Positions 14,755 through 25,365 of a stretch of DNA of 32,655 nucleotides are shown here, piece after piece. Made by a program: the position numbers and the translations under genes. Within the stretch, counting starts at the first letter, position 1. The number at the start of each line of letters is the position of its first letter. Source of the stretch: Salaquimonas sp. (lineage in GTDB: Bacteria > Pseudomonadota > Alphaproteobacteria > Rhizobiales > Rhizobiaceae); the NCBI GenBank assembly GCA_022340185.1, contig JAJDOK010000131.1:1-32655 (forward strand), in the 5' to 3' direction. The notes beneath the pieces were generated by a model, which saw only the letters and a program-made list of their open reading frames with translations, was not told the origin of the DNA and did no database searches.

Positions 14755-17700
14755 ATGGTGGACATGCTGGAAACGGCTGAAAACCATGAAGGAATTTCAG
14801 GCGGCGCTGCCGAATTGGCCGATACCGGCCATGGCCGCCGCACGAAAGCGATCACGCATCCGGCAGTCCGCGCGGCTGGCCCGCAGGGCCTTTATGATCC
14901 GCGCAAGGAGCACGATTCCTGCGGTGTTGGCTTCATCGCCAACATGAAGGGCGTCAAATCGCACCAGATCATCCGTGACGGGCTGTTCATGCTCAACAAC
15001 CTCACCCATCGCGGCGCCGTCGGCGCCGACCCGCTGATGGGTGACGGCGCCGGCATACTGACCCAGATTCCAGACGGGCTGTTCCGCGAGGAAATGGCGT
15101 CACAAGGCGTCGAACTGCCGCCGGTCGGCCAGTATGCCGTCGGCCATCTGTTCATGCCGCAGGACGATGGCCTGCGCGCCCATATCGAGGAGCTGATTGT
15201 TCAGGTCGCTGCATCCGAGGGCCTGACAGTGCTCGGCTTCCGTGACGTACCGGTCGACAATTCGTCGCTGTCGAAGGCGCCGCACATCGCCGCCTCCGAA
15301 CCGGTCCACCGCCAGCTTTTCGTCGACCGCCCGGAAGGCTTCGAAGATGACGACGACTACGAGCGCCGGCTCTATGTCTTCCGAAAGGTCATCTCCAACC
15401 GTATCCATGCCGAGACCGACGGCATCGACAATGGTTTCTACACCGTGTCGCTGTCGTCGCGCACCATCGTCTACAAGGGTATGTTCCTCGCCTACCAGGT
15501 GGAGTCCTACTACAGCGATCTCGCCGATCCGCGCTACGAATCGGCGCTCGCCCTCGTCCACCAGCGCTTCTCGACCAACACCTTCCCGTCCTGGAAGCTG
15601 GCGCACCCCTATCGCATGGTCGCGCACAATGGCGAGATCAACACACTGCGCGGCAACGTCAACTGGATGGCCGCGCGCCAGGCCTCGGTCGATTCCGAAC
15701 TTTACGGCAACGATATCGAGAAGCTTTGGCCGATCTCCTATGAAGGCCAGTCCGACACCGCCTGCTTCGACAATGCCCTGGAATTTCTCTATCTGGGCGG
15801 TTACTCGCTGCCGCACGCCATGATGATGCTGATCCCGGAAGCCTGGGCCGGCAACAAGCTCATGGATAAAGAGCGTCAGGCATTCTACGAATACCACGCA
15901 GCACTGATGGAACCCTGGGACGGGCCGGCCGCCGTCGCCTTTACCGATGGTCTGAGGATCGGCGCTACGCTCGACCGCAACGGCCTTCGTCCGGCACGCT
16001 ACATCGTCACCGACGACGACCGCGTCATCATGGCTTCCGAAGCCGGGGTGCTGCCGATCGCGGAAGAAAAGGTCGTCACCAAATGGCGGCTGCAGCCCGG
16101 CCGCATGCTGCTGATCGATCTGGAACGCGGCGCCATCGTCTCGGATGAGGAAATCAAGTCGGAAATCGCCGGCAAGCACCCCTATCGCGAATGGCTGGCG
16201 CGAACCCAGCTCATCCTGGAGGATCTCAAACCCGTCGAACCGCGCGCGCTGCGCCGCGACGTCTCGCTGCTCGACCGTGAACAGGTCTTCGGCTACACCC
16301 AGGAGGACATCAAGCTGCTGATGTCGCCCATGGCCACGACCGGCCAGGAGGCGATCGGCTCGATGGGCACCGACACGCCGATCTCGGCGATGTCGAACAA
16401 GTCGAAGCCGCTCTACACCTATTTCAAGCAGAATTTCGCCCAGGTCACCAACCCGCCGATCGATCCGATCCGCGAGGAGCTGGTGATGAGCCTGGTTTCT
16501 TTCATCGGCCCGCGGCCCAACATTTTCGATCTTGTCGGCGCTTCCCGCCGCAAGCGTCTCGAGGTGCGCCAGCCGATCCTGACCAATGGGGATCTCGAAA
16601 AGATCCGCTCGATCGGCCACACCGAGGACCGTTTCGACACCAAGACGCTCGACATCACCTATGCCGCCCAGGAAGGCGCTTCCGGCATGGCCGGCGCGCT
16701 GGAGCGGCTGTGCGAGCGTGCCGAAGCCGCTGTCGCCGGCGGCTACAACATCATCATTCTTTCCGACAGACAGGTGGGACCGGATCGCATTCCCATTCCG
16801 GTTCTGCTGGCGACCGCCGCCGTCCACCATCACCTGATCCGCCAGGGACTGCGCACTTCGGTCGGCCTTGTCGTCGAATCGGGCGAGCCGCGCGAAGTGC
16901 ACCATTTCTGCTGCCTGGCCGGCTATGGCGCGGAGGCGATCAACCCCTATCTCGCCTTCGAGACCCTGCTGGAAATGCATAGCCGCGGCGAATTCCCCGA
17001 AGAAGTCGATGCCGGCGAGGTGGTCGAGCGCTATATCAAGGCGATCGACAAGGGCATCCTCAAGGTCATGTCCAAGATGGGCATTTCGACCTACCAGTCC
17101 TATTGCGGCGCCCAGATTTTCGACGCGGTCGGCCTGTCATCGGAATTCGTCGACAAGTTCTTCACCGGCACGGCGACCACCATCGAGGGCGCCGGCCTTG
17201 CCGAAATCGCGCTGGAAACCTGCCGCCGTCACGCTTCCGCCTTCTCCAGCGACCCGGTTCTGGCGACCTCGCTCGAGGTCGGCGGCGACTACGCCTATCG
17301 CATTCGCGGCGAGCATCACGCCTGGACGCCGTCCAATATCGCCAAGCTGCAGCATGCCGTGCGCGACAAGTCGTGGGACGATTACCGCGGCTTCGCCCGT
17401 CACGTGAATGACGCCAGCGACGAACTGTCGACCATTCGCGGCCTGTTTACGATCAGGAGCGCCGAGGACGATGGCCGCAAGCCGGTAGCGCTGGAAGAGG
17501 TCGAACCGGCCACCGAGATCGTCAAGCGCTTTTCGACCGGTGCGATGAGTTTCGGCTCGATTTCGCGCGAGGCGCACACCACACTGGCGCGCGCCATGAA
17601 CGCCATCGGCGGCAAGTCGAACACTGGCGAGGGCGGCGAAGAACCTGACCGTTTCAACCCGCTGCCCGACGGCAGCCCGAACCCGGAACGCTCCGCCATC

Positions 17701-19506
17701 AAGCAGGTCGCCTCAGGCCGCTTCGGCGTGACGGCGGAATATCTCGTCAATTCCGACATGATGCAGATCAAGGTCGCCCAGGGCGCCAAGCCCGGCGAAG
17801 GCGGGCAATTGCCCGGCCACAAGGTCGATGCGGTCATCGCCAAGACACGCCATTCGACACCTGGCGTCGGCCTCATCTCGCCGCCGCCGCATCACGACAT
17901 CTATTCGATCGAGGATCTGGCGCAGCTCATCTTCGATCTGAAGAACGTCAACCCGGCCGGCGACGTCTCGGTCAAGCTTGTCTCCGAAGTCGGCGTCGGT
18001 ACGGTCGCCGCAGGCGTCGCCAAGGCGCGCGCCGACCATATCACCATCGCCGGCTATGATGGCGGCACCGGCGCCTCGCCGCTGACCTCGCTCAAGCATG
18101 CCGGCAGCCCATGGGAAATGGGCCTTGCCGAAACGCACCAGACACTGGTGCTGAACGGTCTGCGCTCGCGCGTGCGCCTGCAGGTCGATGGCGGACTCAG
18201 AACCGGCCGCGACGTCATCATCGGCGCGCTTCTTGGTGCGGACGAATTCGGTTTCTCCACCGCGCCGCTGATCGCGGCGGGCTGCCTGATGATGCGCAAG
18301 TGCCATCTGAACACCTGCCCCGTCGGCATCGCCACGCAGGATCCGGTTCTCAGGAAGCGGTTCCGCGGCACGCCCGAACATGTCATCAACTATTTCTTCT
18401 TCGTCGCCGAGGAAGTGCGCGAACTGATGGCGAAGATGGGTTTTGCGACGGTCGACGAGATGATCGGCGAGAGCCAGATGCTCGAAAAGGTGGAACTGAT
18501 CGATCATTGGAAGGCCAGGGGCCTCGACTTCACCCGGGTTTTCACCAAGCCCGAGGCGGACAAGAAAGACATCCACTGCACCGAAAAGCAGCACCATCCA
18601 ATCGACAAGGTTCTCGATCGCAAGCTGATCGAACAGGCCATGCCAGCGCTCGAAAAGGGCGAGGCGGTGAGGATCGAGATGGCGATCAACAACACCGACC
18701 GCACCGCCGGCGCGATGCTCTCGGGCGAGGTCGCCAAACGCTACGGTCATGACGGTCTGCCCGACGATACCATCGCCGTATCGTTCACCGGCACCGCAGG
18801 GCAATCCTTCGGTGCCTTCCTGACGCACGGCGTCTCCTTCGACCTCGCCGGCGACGGCAACGACTATGTCGGCAAGGGGCTTTCGGGCGGCCGGATCGTC
18901 GTACGCCCGCCTGACAATGCGCGTATCGTGCCGGAGGAATCGATCATCGTTGGCAACACCGTGCTCTATGGCGCCATCGCAGGCGAGTGCTATTTCCGCG
19001 GCATTGCCGGCGAGCGCTTCGCGGTCCGTAATTCCGGCGCGGTCGCCGTCGTCGAGGGCACTGGCGATCATGGCTGCGAATACATGACGGGCGGCGTGGT
19101 CGTCATCATCGGCCCGACCGGGCGCAACTTCGCCGCCGGCATGTCGGGAGGTATCGCCTATGTCCTCGACGAAGCCGGTGACTTCGCCCGGCGCTGCAAC
19201 ATGGCGATGGTCGAGATCGAACCGGTCCCCGAAGAGGACGACCTGCTCGAGAAGCTGCACCACCATGGCGGCGATCTGATGCACAAGGGCCGCGTCGACG
19301 TGACCTCGAACATGAACCATCATGACGAGGAACGTCTCTACCAGCTCATCTCCAATCACATGCACTACACGAATTCGGAGCGCGCCCGCGCGATCCTCGC
19401 CGACTGGGATGCCTACCGGCCGAAATTCATGAAGGTCATGCCGGTCGAATACCGCCGTGCACTGGAGGAGATGGAAGAGATGCGCATGGGCGTCGCCGCC
19501 GAATAG
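14755..19506 (+). CDS. gltB: Glutamate synthase (NADPH) large subunit
   Basis: The alpha subunit of GOGAT, which moves the amide of glutamine to 2-oxoglutarate to give two glutamates; with glutamine synthetase it forms the main ammonia assimilation route. The start at 14755 is chosen for GGAGG at 14742-14746 (ATG 14740 is inside that site), giving 1583 residues including a propeptide. Cleavage would expose the N-terminal nucleophile Cys56 in HDSCGVGF. The glutaminase domain is followed by the central domain, the FMN-binding synthase domain with [10 protein letters not shown] and [10 protein letters not shown], the [3Fe-4S] cysteines Cys1177, Cys1183 and Cys1188, and the C-terminal glycine-rich beta-helix domain ([21 protein letters not shown] region). 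Followed by gltD after 79 bases. Confidence 0.98.
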   Translation: MVDMLETAENHEGISGGAAELADTGHGRRTKAITHPAVRAAGPQGLYDPRKEHDSCGVGFIANMKGVKSHQIIRDGLFMLNNLTHRGAVGADPLMGDGAGILTQIPDGLFREEMASQGVELPPVGQYAVGHLFMPQDDGLRAHIEELIVQVAASEGLTVLGFRDVPVDNSSLSKAPHIAASEPVHRQLFVDRPEGFEDDDDYERRLYVFRKVISNRIHAETDGIDNGFYTVSLSSRTIVYKGMFLAYQVESYYSDLADPRYESALALVHQRFSTNTFPSWKLAHPYRMVAHNGEINTLRGNVNWMAARQASVDSELYGNDIEKLWPISYEGQSDTACFDNALEFLYLGGYSLPHAMMMLIPEAWAGNKLMDKERQAFYEYHAALMEPWDGPAAVAFTDGLRIGATLDRNGLRPARYIVTDDDRVIMASEAGVLPIAEEKVVTKWRLQPGRMLLIDLERGAIVSDEEIKSEIAGKHPYREWLARTQLILEDLKPVEPRALRRDVSLLDREQVFGYTQEDIKLLMSPMATTGQEAIGSMGTDTPISAMSNKSKPLYTYFKQNFAQVTNPPIDPIREELVMSLVSFIGPRPNIFDLVGASRRKRLEVRQPILTNGDLEKIRSIGHTEDRFDTKTLDITYAAQEGASGMAGALERLCERAEAAVAGGYNIIILSDRQVGPDRIPIPVLLATAAVHHHLIRQGLRTSVGLVVESGEPREVHHFCCLAGYGAEAINPYLAFETLLEMHSRGEFPEEVDAGEVVERYIKAIDKGILKVMSKMGISTYQSYCGAQIFDAVGLSSEFVDKFFTGTATTIEGAGLAEIALETCRRHASAFSSDPVLATSLEVGGDYAYRIRGEHHAWTPSNIAKLQHAVRDKSWDDYRGFARHVNDASDELSTIRGLFTIRSAEDDGRKPVALEEVEPATEIVKRFSTGAMSFGSISREAHTTLARAMNAIGGKSNTGEGGEEPDRFNPLPDGSPNPERSAIKQVASGRFGVTAEYLVNSDMMQIKVAQGAKPGEGGQLPGHKVDAVIAKTRHSTPGVGLISPPPHHDIYSIEDLAQLIFDLKNVNPAGDVSVKLVSEVGVGTVAAGVAKARADHITIAGYDGGTGASPLTSLKHAGSPWEMGLAETHQTLVLNGLRSRVRLQVDGGLRTGRDVIIGALLGADEFGFSTAPLIAAGCLMMRKCHLNTCPVGIATQDPVLRKRFRGTPEHVINYFFFVAEEVRELMAKMGFATVDEMIGESQMLEKVELIDHWKARGLDFTRVFTKPEADKKDIHCTEKQHHPIDKVLDRKLIEQAMPALEKGEAVRIEMAINNTDRTAGAMLSGEVAKRYGHDGLPDDTIAVSFTGTAGQSFGAFLTHGVSFDLAGDGNDYVGKGLSGGRIVVRPPDNARIVPEESIIVGNTVLYGAIAGECYFRGIAGERFAVRNSGAVAVVEGTGDHGCEYMTGGVVVIIGPTGRNFAAGMSGGIAYVLDEAGDFARRCNMAMVEIEPVPEEDDLLEKLHHHGGDLMHKGRVDVTSNMNHHDEERLYQLISNHMHYTNSERARAILADWDAYRPKFMKVMPVEYRRALEEMEEMRMGVAAE

Positions 19507-19585
19507 AAATTGGGGGAAAGACAGGACGGCATGTGGCGGACCTCCCGACCGCCTTGCCGACCTGCCGTGAAGTGAACGGAAGACG

Positions 19586-21034
19586 ATGGGCAAGGTAACG
19601 GGTTTTCTCGAAATCGACCGGCAGACGCCGAAATACCAGCCGGCGTCGGATCGTATTCGCCATTTCCGCGAATTCTCGATCCCGATGTCGGACACCGAAG
19701 TCGCCAAACAGGCGGCCCGCTGCATGGATTGCGGCATTCCCTATTGCCACGGCGATACCGGCTGCCCGGTCAACAACCAGATCCCCGACTGGAACGACCT
19801 GCTCTATAACGGCAATTGGGAGGAAGCCGCGCGCAATCTCCATTCGACCAACAATTTTCCCGAATTCACCGGTCGCATCTGCCCCGCGCCCTGCGAGGAG
19901 GCTTGCACGCTCAATCTGGAAGACACGCCCGTCGCCATCAAGACGGTCGAGCAGGCCATCGCCGACAAGGCTATTGCCTCGGGCTGGCTGCGCCCCGAAC
20001 GCGCTTCCGTGTCGACTGGCAAGAAGGTCGCCGTTGTCGGATCGGGCCCCGCCGGCATGGCGGCTGCCCAGCAATTGGCCCGCGCCGGCCATGAAGTGCA
20101 CGTGCTGGAGCGTGAATCACGCCCCGGCGGGCTGCTGCGTTACGGTATTCCCGACTTCAAGATGGAAAAGCATCATATCGACCGTCGCGTCGAGCAGATG
20201 AAGGCAGAGGGCGTCGACTTTCGCTGCGGCGTCCATGTCGGCGCCGATGTCAAGGCTGCCGATCTTGTTGCCGATTACGATGCCGTTCTCATCACCGCCG
20301 GTTCCGAGGCGCCGCGCGACCCGGGCATTCCGGGCTCCGATCTCGTCGGCGTCCACTACGCCATGCCCTATCTGGTGCAGCAGAACCGCCGCCTCGGCCG
20401 CGAGAACATCGACAGCGTCGGCTGGCCGTCGGATGAAATTTGGGCCGCCGGCAAGCATGTCGTCGTTGTCGGCGGCGGCGATACGGCATCCGACTGCATC
20501 GGCACCGCCTTCCGCCAGGGCGCCGTCGAGGTCACCCAGATGGACATCCGCCCCGAGCCGCCTGAAAAGGAAGACAAGATGCTTGTCTGGCCCTATTGGG
20601 CAACCAAGATGCGCACCTCGTCTTCGCAGGCAGAAGGCGCGCGGCGCGAATTTGCCGCCGCCACGCTGGAATTCGTCGGCAAGAACGGCAAGCTGACCGG
20701 CGTCAAATGCGCCCGCGTCAACGAAAGGCGCGAGCCGTTGCCCGGCACCGAATTCATCCTGCGCGCCGATCTCGTTTTCCTGGCGATCGGCTTTGCCGGG
20801 CCTTTCGCAAATACCTTCATCGAGGAATTGAAGCCGCAGATCGCCACCGACCGGCGCGGCAACATCTCGATTGCCGCCAATGAACTGGACTACCGAACCT
20901 CGGTGGAGAAAGTCTATGTCGCCGGCGATGCCAGGCGCGGCCAGTCGCTAGTGGTTTGGGCTATCCGTGAAGGCCGGCAGGCTGCCCACGCCATTGACCG
21001 GGATTTGACTGGACAGACGACCCTTCCGCGCTGA
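19586..21034 (+). CDS. gltD: Glutamate synthase (NADPH) small subunit
   Basis: The beta subunit of GOGAT, which takes electrons from NADPH through FAD and iron-sulfur clusters to GltB. 482 residues from ATG 19586 (GGAAG just upstream). The N-terminal cluster domain has Cys46, Cys49, Cys54 and Cys60 and a second set Cys99, Cys103 and Cys107. The FAD-binding loop VAVVGSGPAGMAAA is at about 149-162, the NADPH-binding loop VVVVGGGDTASDC at about 291-303, and the closing FAD motif VYVAGDARRGQSLVVWA near the end. The last 87 bases overlap the convergent DUF459 gene. Confidence 0.98.
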   Translation: MGKVTGFLEIDRQTPKYQPASDRIRHFREFSIPMSDTEVAKQAARCMDCGIPYCHGDTGCPVNNQIPDWNDLLYNGNWEEAARNLHSTNNFPEFTGRICPAPCEEACTLNLEDTPVAIKTVEQAIADKAIASGWLRPERASVSTGKKVAVVGSGPAGMAAAQQLARAGHEVHVLERESRPGGLLRYGIPDFKMEKHHIDRRVEQMKAEGVDFRCGVHVGADVKAADLVADYDAVLITAGSEAPRDPGIPGSDLVGVHYAMPYLVQQNRRLGRENIDSVGWPSDEIWAAGKHVVVVGGGDTASDCIGTAFRQGAVEVTQMDIRPEPPEKEDKMLVWPYWATKMRTSSSQAEGARREFAAATLEFVGKNGKLTGVKCARVNERREPLPGTEFILRADLVFLAIGFAGPFANTFIEELKPQIATDRRGNISIAANELDYRTSVEKVYVAGDARRGQSLVVWAIREGRQAAHAIDRDLTGQTTLPR

Positions 21035-22450
21035 CTGCAGAATTCTTTGCAGGAGCGGTTTTCGGGCCGGCGGCGCTTCAACCGCCACCCTGTCGGTTGC
21101 CGATCCGTCTTCGCTCACCACACCGTCCGGTTCCTGCACCAGGCCATCCGGTAGTTCTTCGACTTCCGGCTGGGCGGCCGATTGCTCGATCGGCTGGGTC
21201 GATTGCAATATCTCTTCCGGTACCGACGGCGAAGCCGCCGCGTCCTTTTGCGGTTTTGCGATCGGCTTTTCTCTTACGCCGCCAGGCGCGCCCCAGACAT
21301 AGTCGATCCGGCCCTTTTTCGGCAGCGCCGACATGCCACGCACAACCAGTTCGTAGCTGGTCGACAATTCCTCGTTTTCCTTCGCCTCGTTCTCGCCGCC
21401 TTCCAGCGCCTCGCCACCATCGGCCATGGGCCCGTCCAGCGCGATGACGATGGTACGGCCCGTTGTTGCCGGATCGTATTGCGGGGCGAGCGGTCTCGCC
21501 GGATTGTCCAGCCCAGGCAGAGCGGCCACGGCCGAGTTGCTGGCGAGACCGGGAATCTTTCGCAACTCGCGCTCGACATAATAGGCGAGTTTCGCCTTGC
21601 CGGCCTTTGTCATGTTGATCCCATCGGAAATCCTCAGCCGCACGATCTGGCCGCTGACGTCCGGACCGGCGACCACGAACTGGCCATCGGCATTGGTGAA
21701 ACCGTCCCACACATCGATGAACTTGCCGCCGGCCGCTTCCACCGCGGCACGATAGAACTCGTTGAACACAAGGTAGTCCTTGTTCATCGAGCCTGAACTG
21801 ACCGGCAGCAGGCCAACCCAGAACAACGGCAGTCCCTTGTCGCGAACCGCCTTGACGACAGCCCCGACGCGCTTGACATATTCCGCTTTCCACGCGTCAT
21901 CGAGCTTCTGCACCGTTCCCGTTTCGAGTCGCATGAGTTGACGGTCATTCATGCCGACCAGCACCACCACCGCGACCGGATTGTTTTCGGCAATCAACTG
22001 CGGCACGGTAGCCGGCCAGTCCTGCACATCATCGCGCACCAGTCCGGACAGGCCCTTGGCCGCATCGACGAAGACCACTCTCGGGTTGTCGGCATAGGCC
22101 TGTTCCAGCCCCCATTCCAGGCCATCGGCCGCGAAATCGCCGACCACCAGCACCTTTGCCGCATTTTTGGCTTTCTCGACCACTTCCTTGGGTGCGGTTT
22201 GGCCGCCGGCAATGACTCCGCTGCCGCTGCCGGGTCTCACGATGACCCGGCGCGCGCGTGGATCGGATCTGGAGCGCTTCAAATGCTGCTTGCGCAAGGC
22301 TCCGCCGAAAATGAGATCGAACAGATTGAGGGGGCCGCTCTTCCTGACCTGCTGCGCATGCGCCTGACCAGCGACGAGATTCACCACCGGTGCGGGCAAG
22401 CCGCCTGTCAACAGTGCCAGCGCGATCAGGATGGGGAGCAGCCGTTTCAA
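20948..22450 (-). CDS. DUF459 periplasmic SGNH-hydrolase-like protein
   Basis: A 500-residue exported protein starting with TTG at 22450; no other in-frame start exists until residue 167, and the TTG is followed by an excellent signal peptide (cleavage near AHAQ, about 32). The SGNH-like domain covers about 95-310. Block I reads VVGDFAADG with Phe106 where active enzymes have Ser, block III GMND is intact (Asn168, Asp169), and block V reads SDGINMTKAG with Asn279 where His is expected, so it may not be a classical hydrolase. The C-terminal 190 residues are low-complexity, rich in Pro, Glu and Ala, ending with a basic segment. It follows the MltB-type gene by 42 bases, so a cell-wall role is plausible. 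Its 3' end overlaps gltD. Confidence 0.82.
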   Translation of the reverse strand: MKRLLPILIALALLTGGLPAPVVNLVAGQAHAQQVRKSGPLNLFDLIFGGALRKQHLKRSRSDPRARRVIVRPGSGSGVIAGGQTAPKEVVEKAKNAAKVLVVGDFAADGLEWGLEQAYADNPRVVFVDAAKGLSGLVRDDVQDWPATVPQLIAENNPVAVVVLVGMNDRQLMRLETGTVQKLDDAWKAEYVKRVGAVVKAVRDKGLPLFWVGLLPVSSGSMNKDYLVFNEFYRAAVEAAGGKFIDVWDGFTNADGQFVVAGPDVSGQIVRLRISDGINMTKAGKAKLAYYVERELRKIPGLASNSAVAALPGLDNPARPLAPQYDPATTGRTIVIALDGPMADGGEALEGGENEAKENEELSTSYELVVRGMSALPKKGRIDYVWGAPGGVREKPIAKPQKDAAASPSVPEEILQSTQPIEQSAAQPEVEELPDGLVQEPDGVVSEDGSATDRVAVEAPPARKPLLQRILQSARKGRLSSQIPVNGVGSLPAFTDSPNH

Positions 22451-22492
22451 AACTCTCGCCTTTCGCCGCTCCAGCCAGTTCGGGCGGCGTTG

Positions 22493-23728
22493 TCAGCCCC
22501 GCTGCAACCTATCCAAAAGCGTCTTTGAGGGAAAGCCGTCCGGCGTTATTCCTTTGGCCTTCTGATAGTCCAGTACGGCTTTTTTCGATGCCGGGCCAAA
22601 CTTGCCGTCGATCTCGCCATCATAATAGCCAAGCTGTTGCAGGTGTCGCTGCATTTGCATTCTGCCGTCCTCGTCAAGCGGTTCGTAGCCGCGCGGCCAA
22701 TCCTTTACCAGACCGCCATAGCCGGCGAGTTCGTCGGCCAACAATCCGACAGTCAGCGCATATTTGTCGGCATTGTTGTAGCGTTTCAGGACATAGAAGT
22801 TCCTGACCATCAGGAAGGCCGGCCCGTTGCGGCCTGCCGGCAGTTTGAGGACCGCCATGTCGTGGGATCTGGGGAAGGTCCCGCCATGCGCGCGGCGCAC
22901 GCCCATGCGCGTCCATTTGCCGAGCGTGATGCCGTCCCTGCCCTCGAGCCTGGTATTGAAGCCCGGCGGCAGCGTGACCTCGTAACCCCAGGTTTCACCT
23001 GTTCGCCAGCCGTTTTTCCTGAGCAGATTGGCGGCTGATGCCAGCGCATCGGGCGGCGAGGTCCACACATTGCGGTGTCCATCACCGTCGATATCGACGG
23101 CCCAGGCCAGATAACTCGTCGGAATGAATTGCGTATGCCCCATCGCGCCGGCCCAGGAACCCGTCAGCCCCCGTGCTGAGACATCCCCGGTCTGGACGAT
23201 TTTCATCGCCGCGATCAACTGGCTGCGCGCGTATTTGGCGCGGCGTCGGTCGGCATAGGCAAGCGTCGCCAGCGATCGGGCGACACTGCGGATGCCGGTC
23301 TCCTTTTCCAGCGCCTCGCCATAGGAGGTTTCCATCGACCAGATCGCAAGCAGGATACTGCGATCGACCCCGAACTTGCGCTCGATGCGGTCAAGCCAGG
23401 GCTTGTATTGCACCTTGAGTGCTCGTCCCTGCCGGATGATCGATTCGCTGACCCGGCTGTCGACATAGTCCCAGACTTCGTTGGTGAATTCCGGCTGGTA
23501 GCGCGCCGCCTCGATGACCTCCGGATCGGGTTCCGTGATGCCGTCAAAAACCGCGTCATAGGTGCGCCTTGAAATGCCGGACTTTGACGCCACTGAGCGA
23601 AAATCGCGTATCCATTTCTGAAATCCGGCATCGGCGCTGGCCGGCGAGATCTCGAACGCCAGACCTGCCGCAACGATAAGAAAAGCGAATGCGACTTTAC
23701 CAAGCACCGCCATCATTCCCGGCCGCAT
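22493..23728 (-). CDS. MltB-type lytic murein transglycosylase with peptidoglycan-binding domain
   Basis: Cleaves peptidoglycan glycan strands to 1,6-anhydro products in the periplasm. 411 residues from ATG 23728, with GGAGG six bases upstream. Signal peptide about 1-32 (AFAFLIVAAGLAF core, ASADA end). The SLT_2/MltB domain spans about 35-330 with catalytic Glu133 in IWSMETSYG and the GAMGHTQFIPTSY and DIDGDGHRNVW motifs. A C-terminal PG_binding_1 domain (about 350-408) has LQQLGYYDGEIDGKFG and the closing TLLDRLQ. No lipobox cysteine, so likely soluble. Upstream in a probable two-gene unit with the DUF459 gene. Confidence 0.94.
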   Translation of the reverse strand: MRPGMMAVLGKVAFAFLIVAAGLAFEISPASADAGFQKWIRDFRSVASKSGISRRTYDAVFDGITEPDPEVIEAARYQPEFTNEVWDYVDSRVSESIIRQGRALKVQYKPWLDRIERKFGVDRSILLAIWSMETSYGEALEKETGIRSVARSLATLAYADRRRAKYARSQLIAAMKIVQTGDVSARGLTGSWAGAMGHTQFIPTSYLAWAVDIDGDGHRNVWTSPPDALASAANLLRKNGWRTGETWGYEVTLPPGFNTRLEGRDGITLGKWTRMGVRRAHGGTFPRSHDMAVLKLPAGRNGPAFLMVRNFYVLKRYNNADKYALTVGLLADELAGYGGLVKDWPRGYEPLDEDGRMQMQRHLQQLGYYDGEIDGKFGPASKKAVLDYQKAKGITPDGFPSKTLLDRLQRG

Positions 23729-24106
23729 GCAATCCCTCCGTTTCGTGTCTTTCCGGATGCGCAAAGACTAGGGACGAATCGGTCAAGAATCCGTTTACCA
23801 AAGCGACGCGGAGAGATTGTGGCGCGACGACAAGAAGGCCGTAGTCCCGACCGGGATCAAATCAAGAGACGAGGAGCGGCATCACCCCGACCGGGAACGA
23901 AGAAGGTGAAACACGCTCGGTCGTCATGCTCGCCCTTGTCCCGGGTATCTAACGAACCACAGGGTTTCCTTGGATCCCCGCCACAAGGGCGAGGATGACG
24001 GCGTTCCTTGCTTCGCCCGCAATTCCCTCCGTGGCAGGGCAAGGACTTGGAACACGTCCGCCGGCCCGTGAACGGGCGTGAGGGTGGAGGCCCGAACGAA
24101 AACTGA
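23729..24106. other. Intergenic region holding the second palindromic repeat
   Basis: 378 bases between galE (ending at 24107) and the MltB-type gene, both minus-strand. The repeat at 23923-24000 is the main content. CCCGACCGGGA occurs twice (near 23848 and 23888), and there is a small GC hairpin GCCCGTGAACGGGC near 24065. No gene with a ribosome site was found. Confidence 0.5.
23923..24000. repeat. Palindromic intergenic repeat, copy 2
   Basis: A 78-base element with inverted ends: CGTCATGCTCGCCCTTGT at the left pairs with ACAAGGGCGAGGATGACG at the right with a single mismatch. The centre (around CAGGGTTTCCTTGG) is less symmetric than in copy 1. Same ends and length as 10412-10490. Confidence 0.8.
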
Positions 24107-25102
24107 CTAAGCCGTGCGGCGTTTTTCGCTGAGCGTGTTTTCCCAGGCAAGCGCAGTCTCGACAATGGCGTCGAGACTGTTGTAGCGCGGCCGCCAGTCG
24201 AGCCGGTTTTCCAGCCGGTGCGAATTGGCGACCAGCGCGGGAATGTCGCCGGGCCGGCGCTTTTCCTCGATCACCGGGAAATTGTTGCCGGAAATGCGTT
24301 GCACGGTCTCGATGACCTGGCGCACCGAATAGCCTTGGCTGTAGCCGCAATTGGCGGTGAATTTCAGCCCGCCCTGGCGCAGGAAATTGAGCGCGGCGTA
24401 ATGCGCCGAGACAAGATCGCTGACATGGACATAGTCGCGCACGCAGGTGCCGTCCGGCGTGTCGTAGTCCGTGCCGAAGATGTTCATGTGCGAGCGTTTC
24501 CCCAGCGCCGTCTCGCAGGCAAGCTTGATGAGGTGCGTGGCGCCGACGGTCGACTGGCCGGTACGCAATTTCGGATCGCTTCCGGCAACGTTGAAATAGC
24601 GCAGCATGACGTAGCGCATGTCATGGGCGATCGCCACGTCGCGCACCATGATCTCTGTCATCAGCTTGGACGAACCATAGGGCGACATCGGGTTGAGAAG
24701 CGCGTCCTCGCGAATCGGTCCGCTGGTCATCGGCGCGCCATAGACGGCCGCCGTCGAGGAGAAAATGAACTTGTCGATGCCGCTTTTCACCGCCGCTTCG
24801 AGCAGGTCACGCGAATTCGACGTGTTGTTCCCGTAATATTTTAGCGGGTCCTCCACCGATTCCGGCACGACGACCGAACCGGCGAAATGGATGATCGAAT
24901 CGATCTTTTCCTTTTTGATCAGGCTGCATACCTTGTCCTTGTCGCCGACATCGCCGACGACCAGTTTGGCACGCTTTGGTACTGCCCAATCGAAACCCGT
25001 GCTGAGATTATCGAGAACGACGACCTTTTCACCCTGGTCGAGCAGTTCCCACACCATATGGCTGCCGATATATCCGGCTCCACCGGTGACAAGTACGCCC
25101 AT
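24107..25102 (-). CDS. galE: UDP-glucose 4-epimerase
   Basis: Interconverts UDP-glucose and UDP-galactose for exopolysaccharide and lipopolysaccharide synthesis (ExoB role in rhizobia). 331 residues from ATG 25102 (AAGGTG upstream), starting directly at the NAD-binding loop VTGGAGYIGSH (about 5-15). The short-chain dehydrogenase catalytic set is present: Ser/Thr in FSSTAAVYG, then YGSSK with the Tyr and Lys. LRYFNVAGSDP and GTCVRDYVHVSDL are typical of GalE. Divergent from galU, so the two UDP-sugar genes share an upstream region. Confidence 0.95.
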   Translation of the reverse strand: MGVLVTGGAGYIGSHMVWELLDQGEKVVVLDNLSTGFDWAVPKRAKLVVGDVGDKDKVCSLIKKEKIDSIIHFAGSVVVPESVEDPLKYYGNNTSNSRDLLEAAVKSGIDKFIFSSTAAVYGAPMTSGPIREDALLNPMSPYGSSKLMTEIMVRDVAIAHDMRYVMLRYFNVAGSDPKLRTGQSTVGATHLIKLACETALGKRSHMNIFGTDYDTPDGTCVRDYVHVSDLVSAHYAALNFLRQGGLKFTANCGYSQGYSVRQVIETVQRISGNNFPVIEEKRRPGDIPALVANSHRLENRLDWRPRYNSLDAIVETALAWENTLSEKRRTA

Positions 25103-25128
25103 GCCGACACCTTGGATTTCTTGATGTC

Positions 25129-25144
25129 CCCGCATTCGTGCGGG
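25129..25144 (-). promoter_or_regulatory. Stable hairpin in the galE leader
   Basis: A 6-bp stem CCCGCA/TGCGGG with a four-base loop lies about 27 bases upstream of the galE start codon. No T run follows on either strand, so it is not a terminator. It may stabilise or modulate the galE mRNA. Confidence 0.3.
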
Positions 25145-25154
25145 AACCTGTTGC

Positions 25155-25183
25155 CTTGAACCCTGTATGCATGGACGCTATCA
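25155..25183 (+). promoter_or_regulatory. Sigma-70-type promoter for galU
   Basis: CTTGAA at 25155-25160 and CTATCA at 25178-25183 are separated by 17 bases, close to the rhizobial consensus CTTGAC-N17-CTATAT. It would start transcription near 25190 and leave a leader of about 175 bases before galU. Confidence 0.5.
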
Positions 25184-25365
25184 GCCGAAGCTTAGGAATG
25201 GATAAGATGGAACGTTCGCATTTTAATGATTGGCGGTTATGTTCGTTGCCGGGCTCCCGGGCCCGAACAGGCACCGAAAGGTCGCCTTGAAAACGGGAAG
25301 TCGAAGCCATTCGGACATTAGGCCAATTCAGGCCGAATACAGCATATTCAACGCATGGAGGTATC

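Noticed and set aside
14708..14947. Small ORF starting just after AAGGAG upstream of gltB
   Set aside because: The purine run is only one or two bases from the ATG, the product is Arg/Trp-rich with no resemblance to a protein family, and it overlaps gltB in another frame.
15100..16980. A 626-codon open frame on the minus strand inside gltB (and a 674-codon one at 17713-19737)
   Set aside because: Both lie opposite strongly conserved gltB codons. They arise from high GC at third positions, and their translations (His/Asp/Arg/Gly-rich) look like no protein family.
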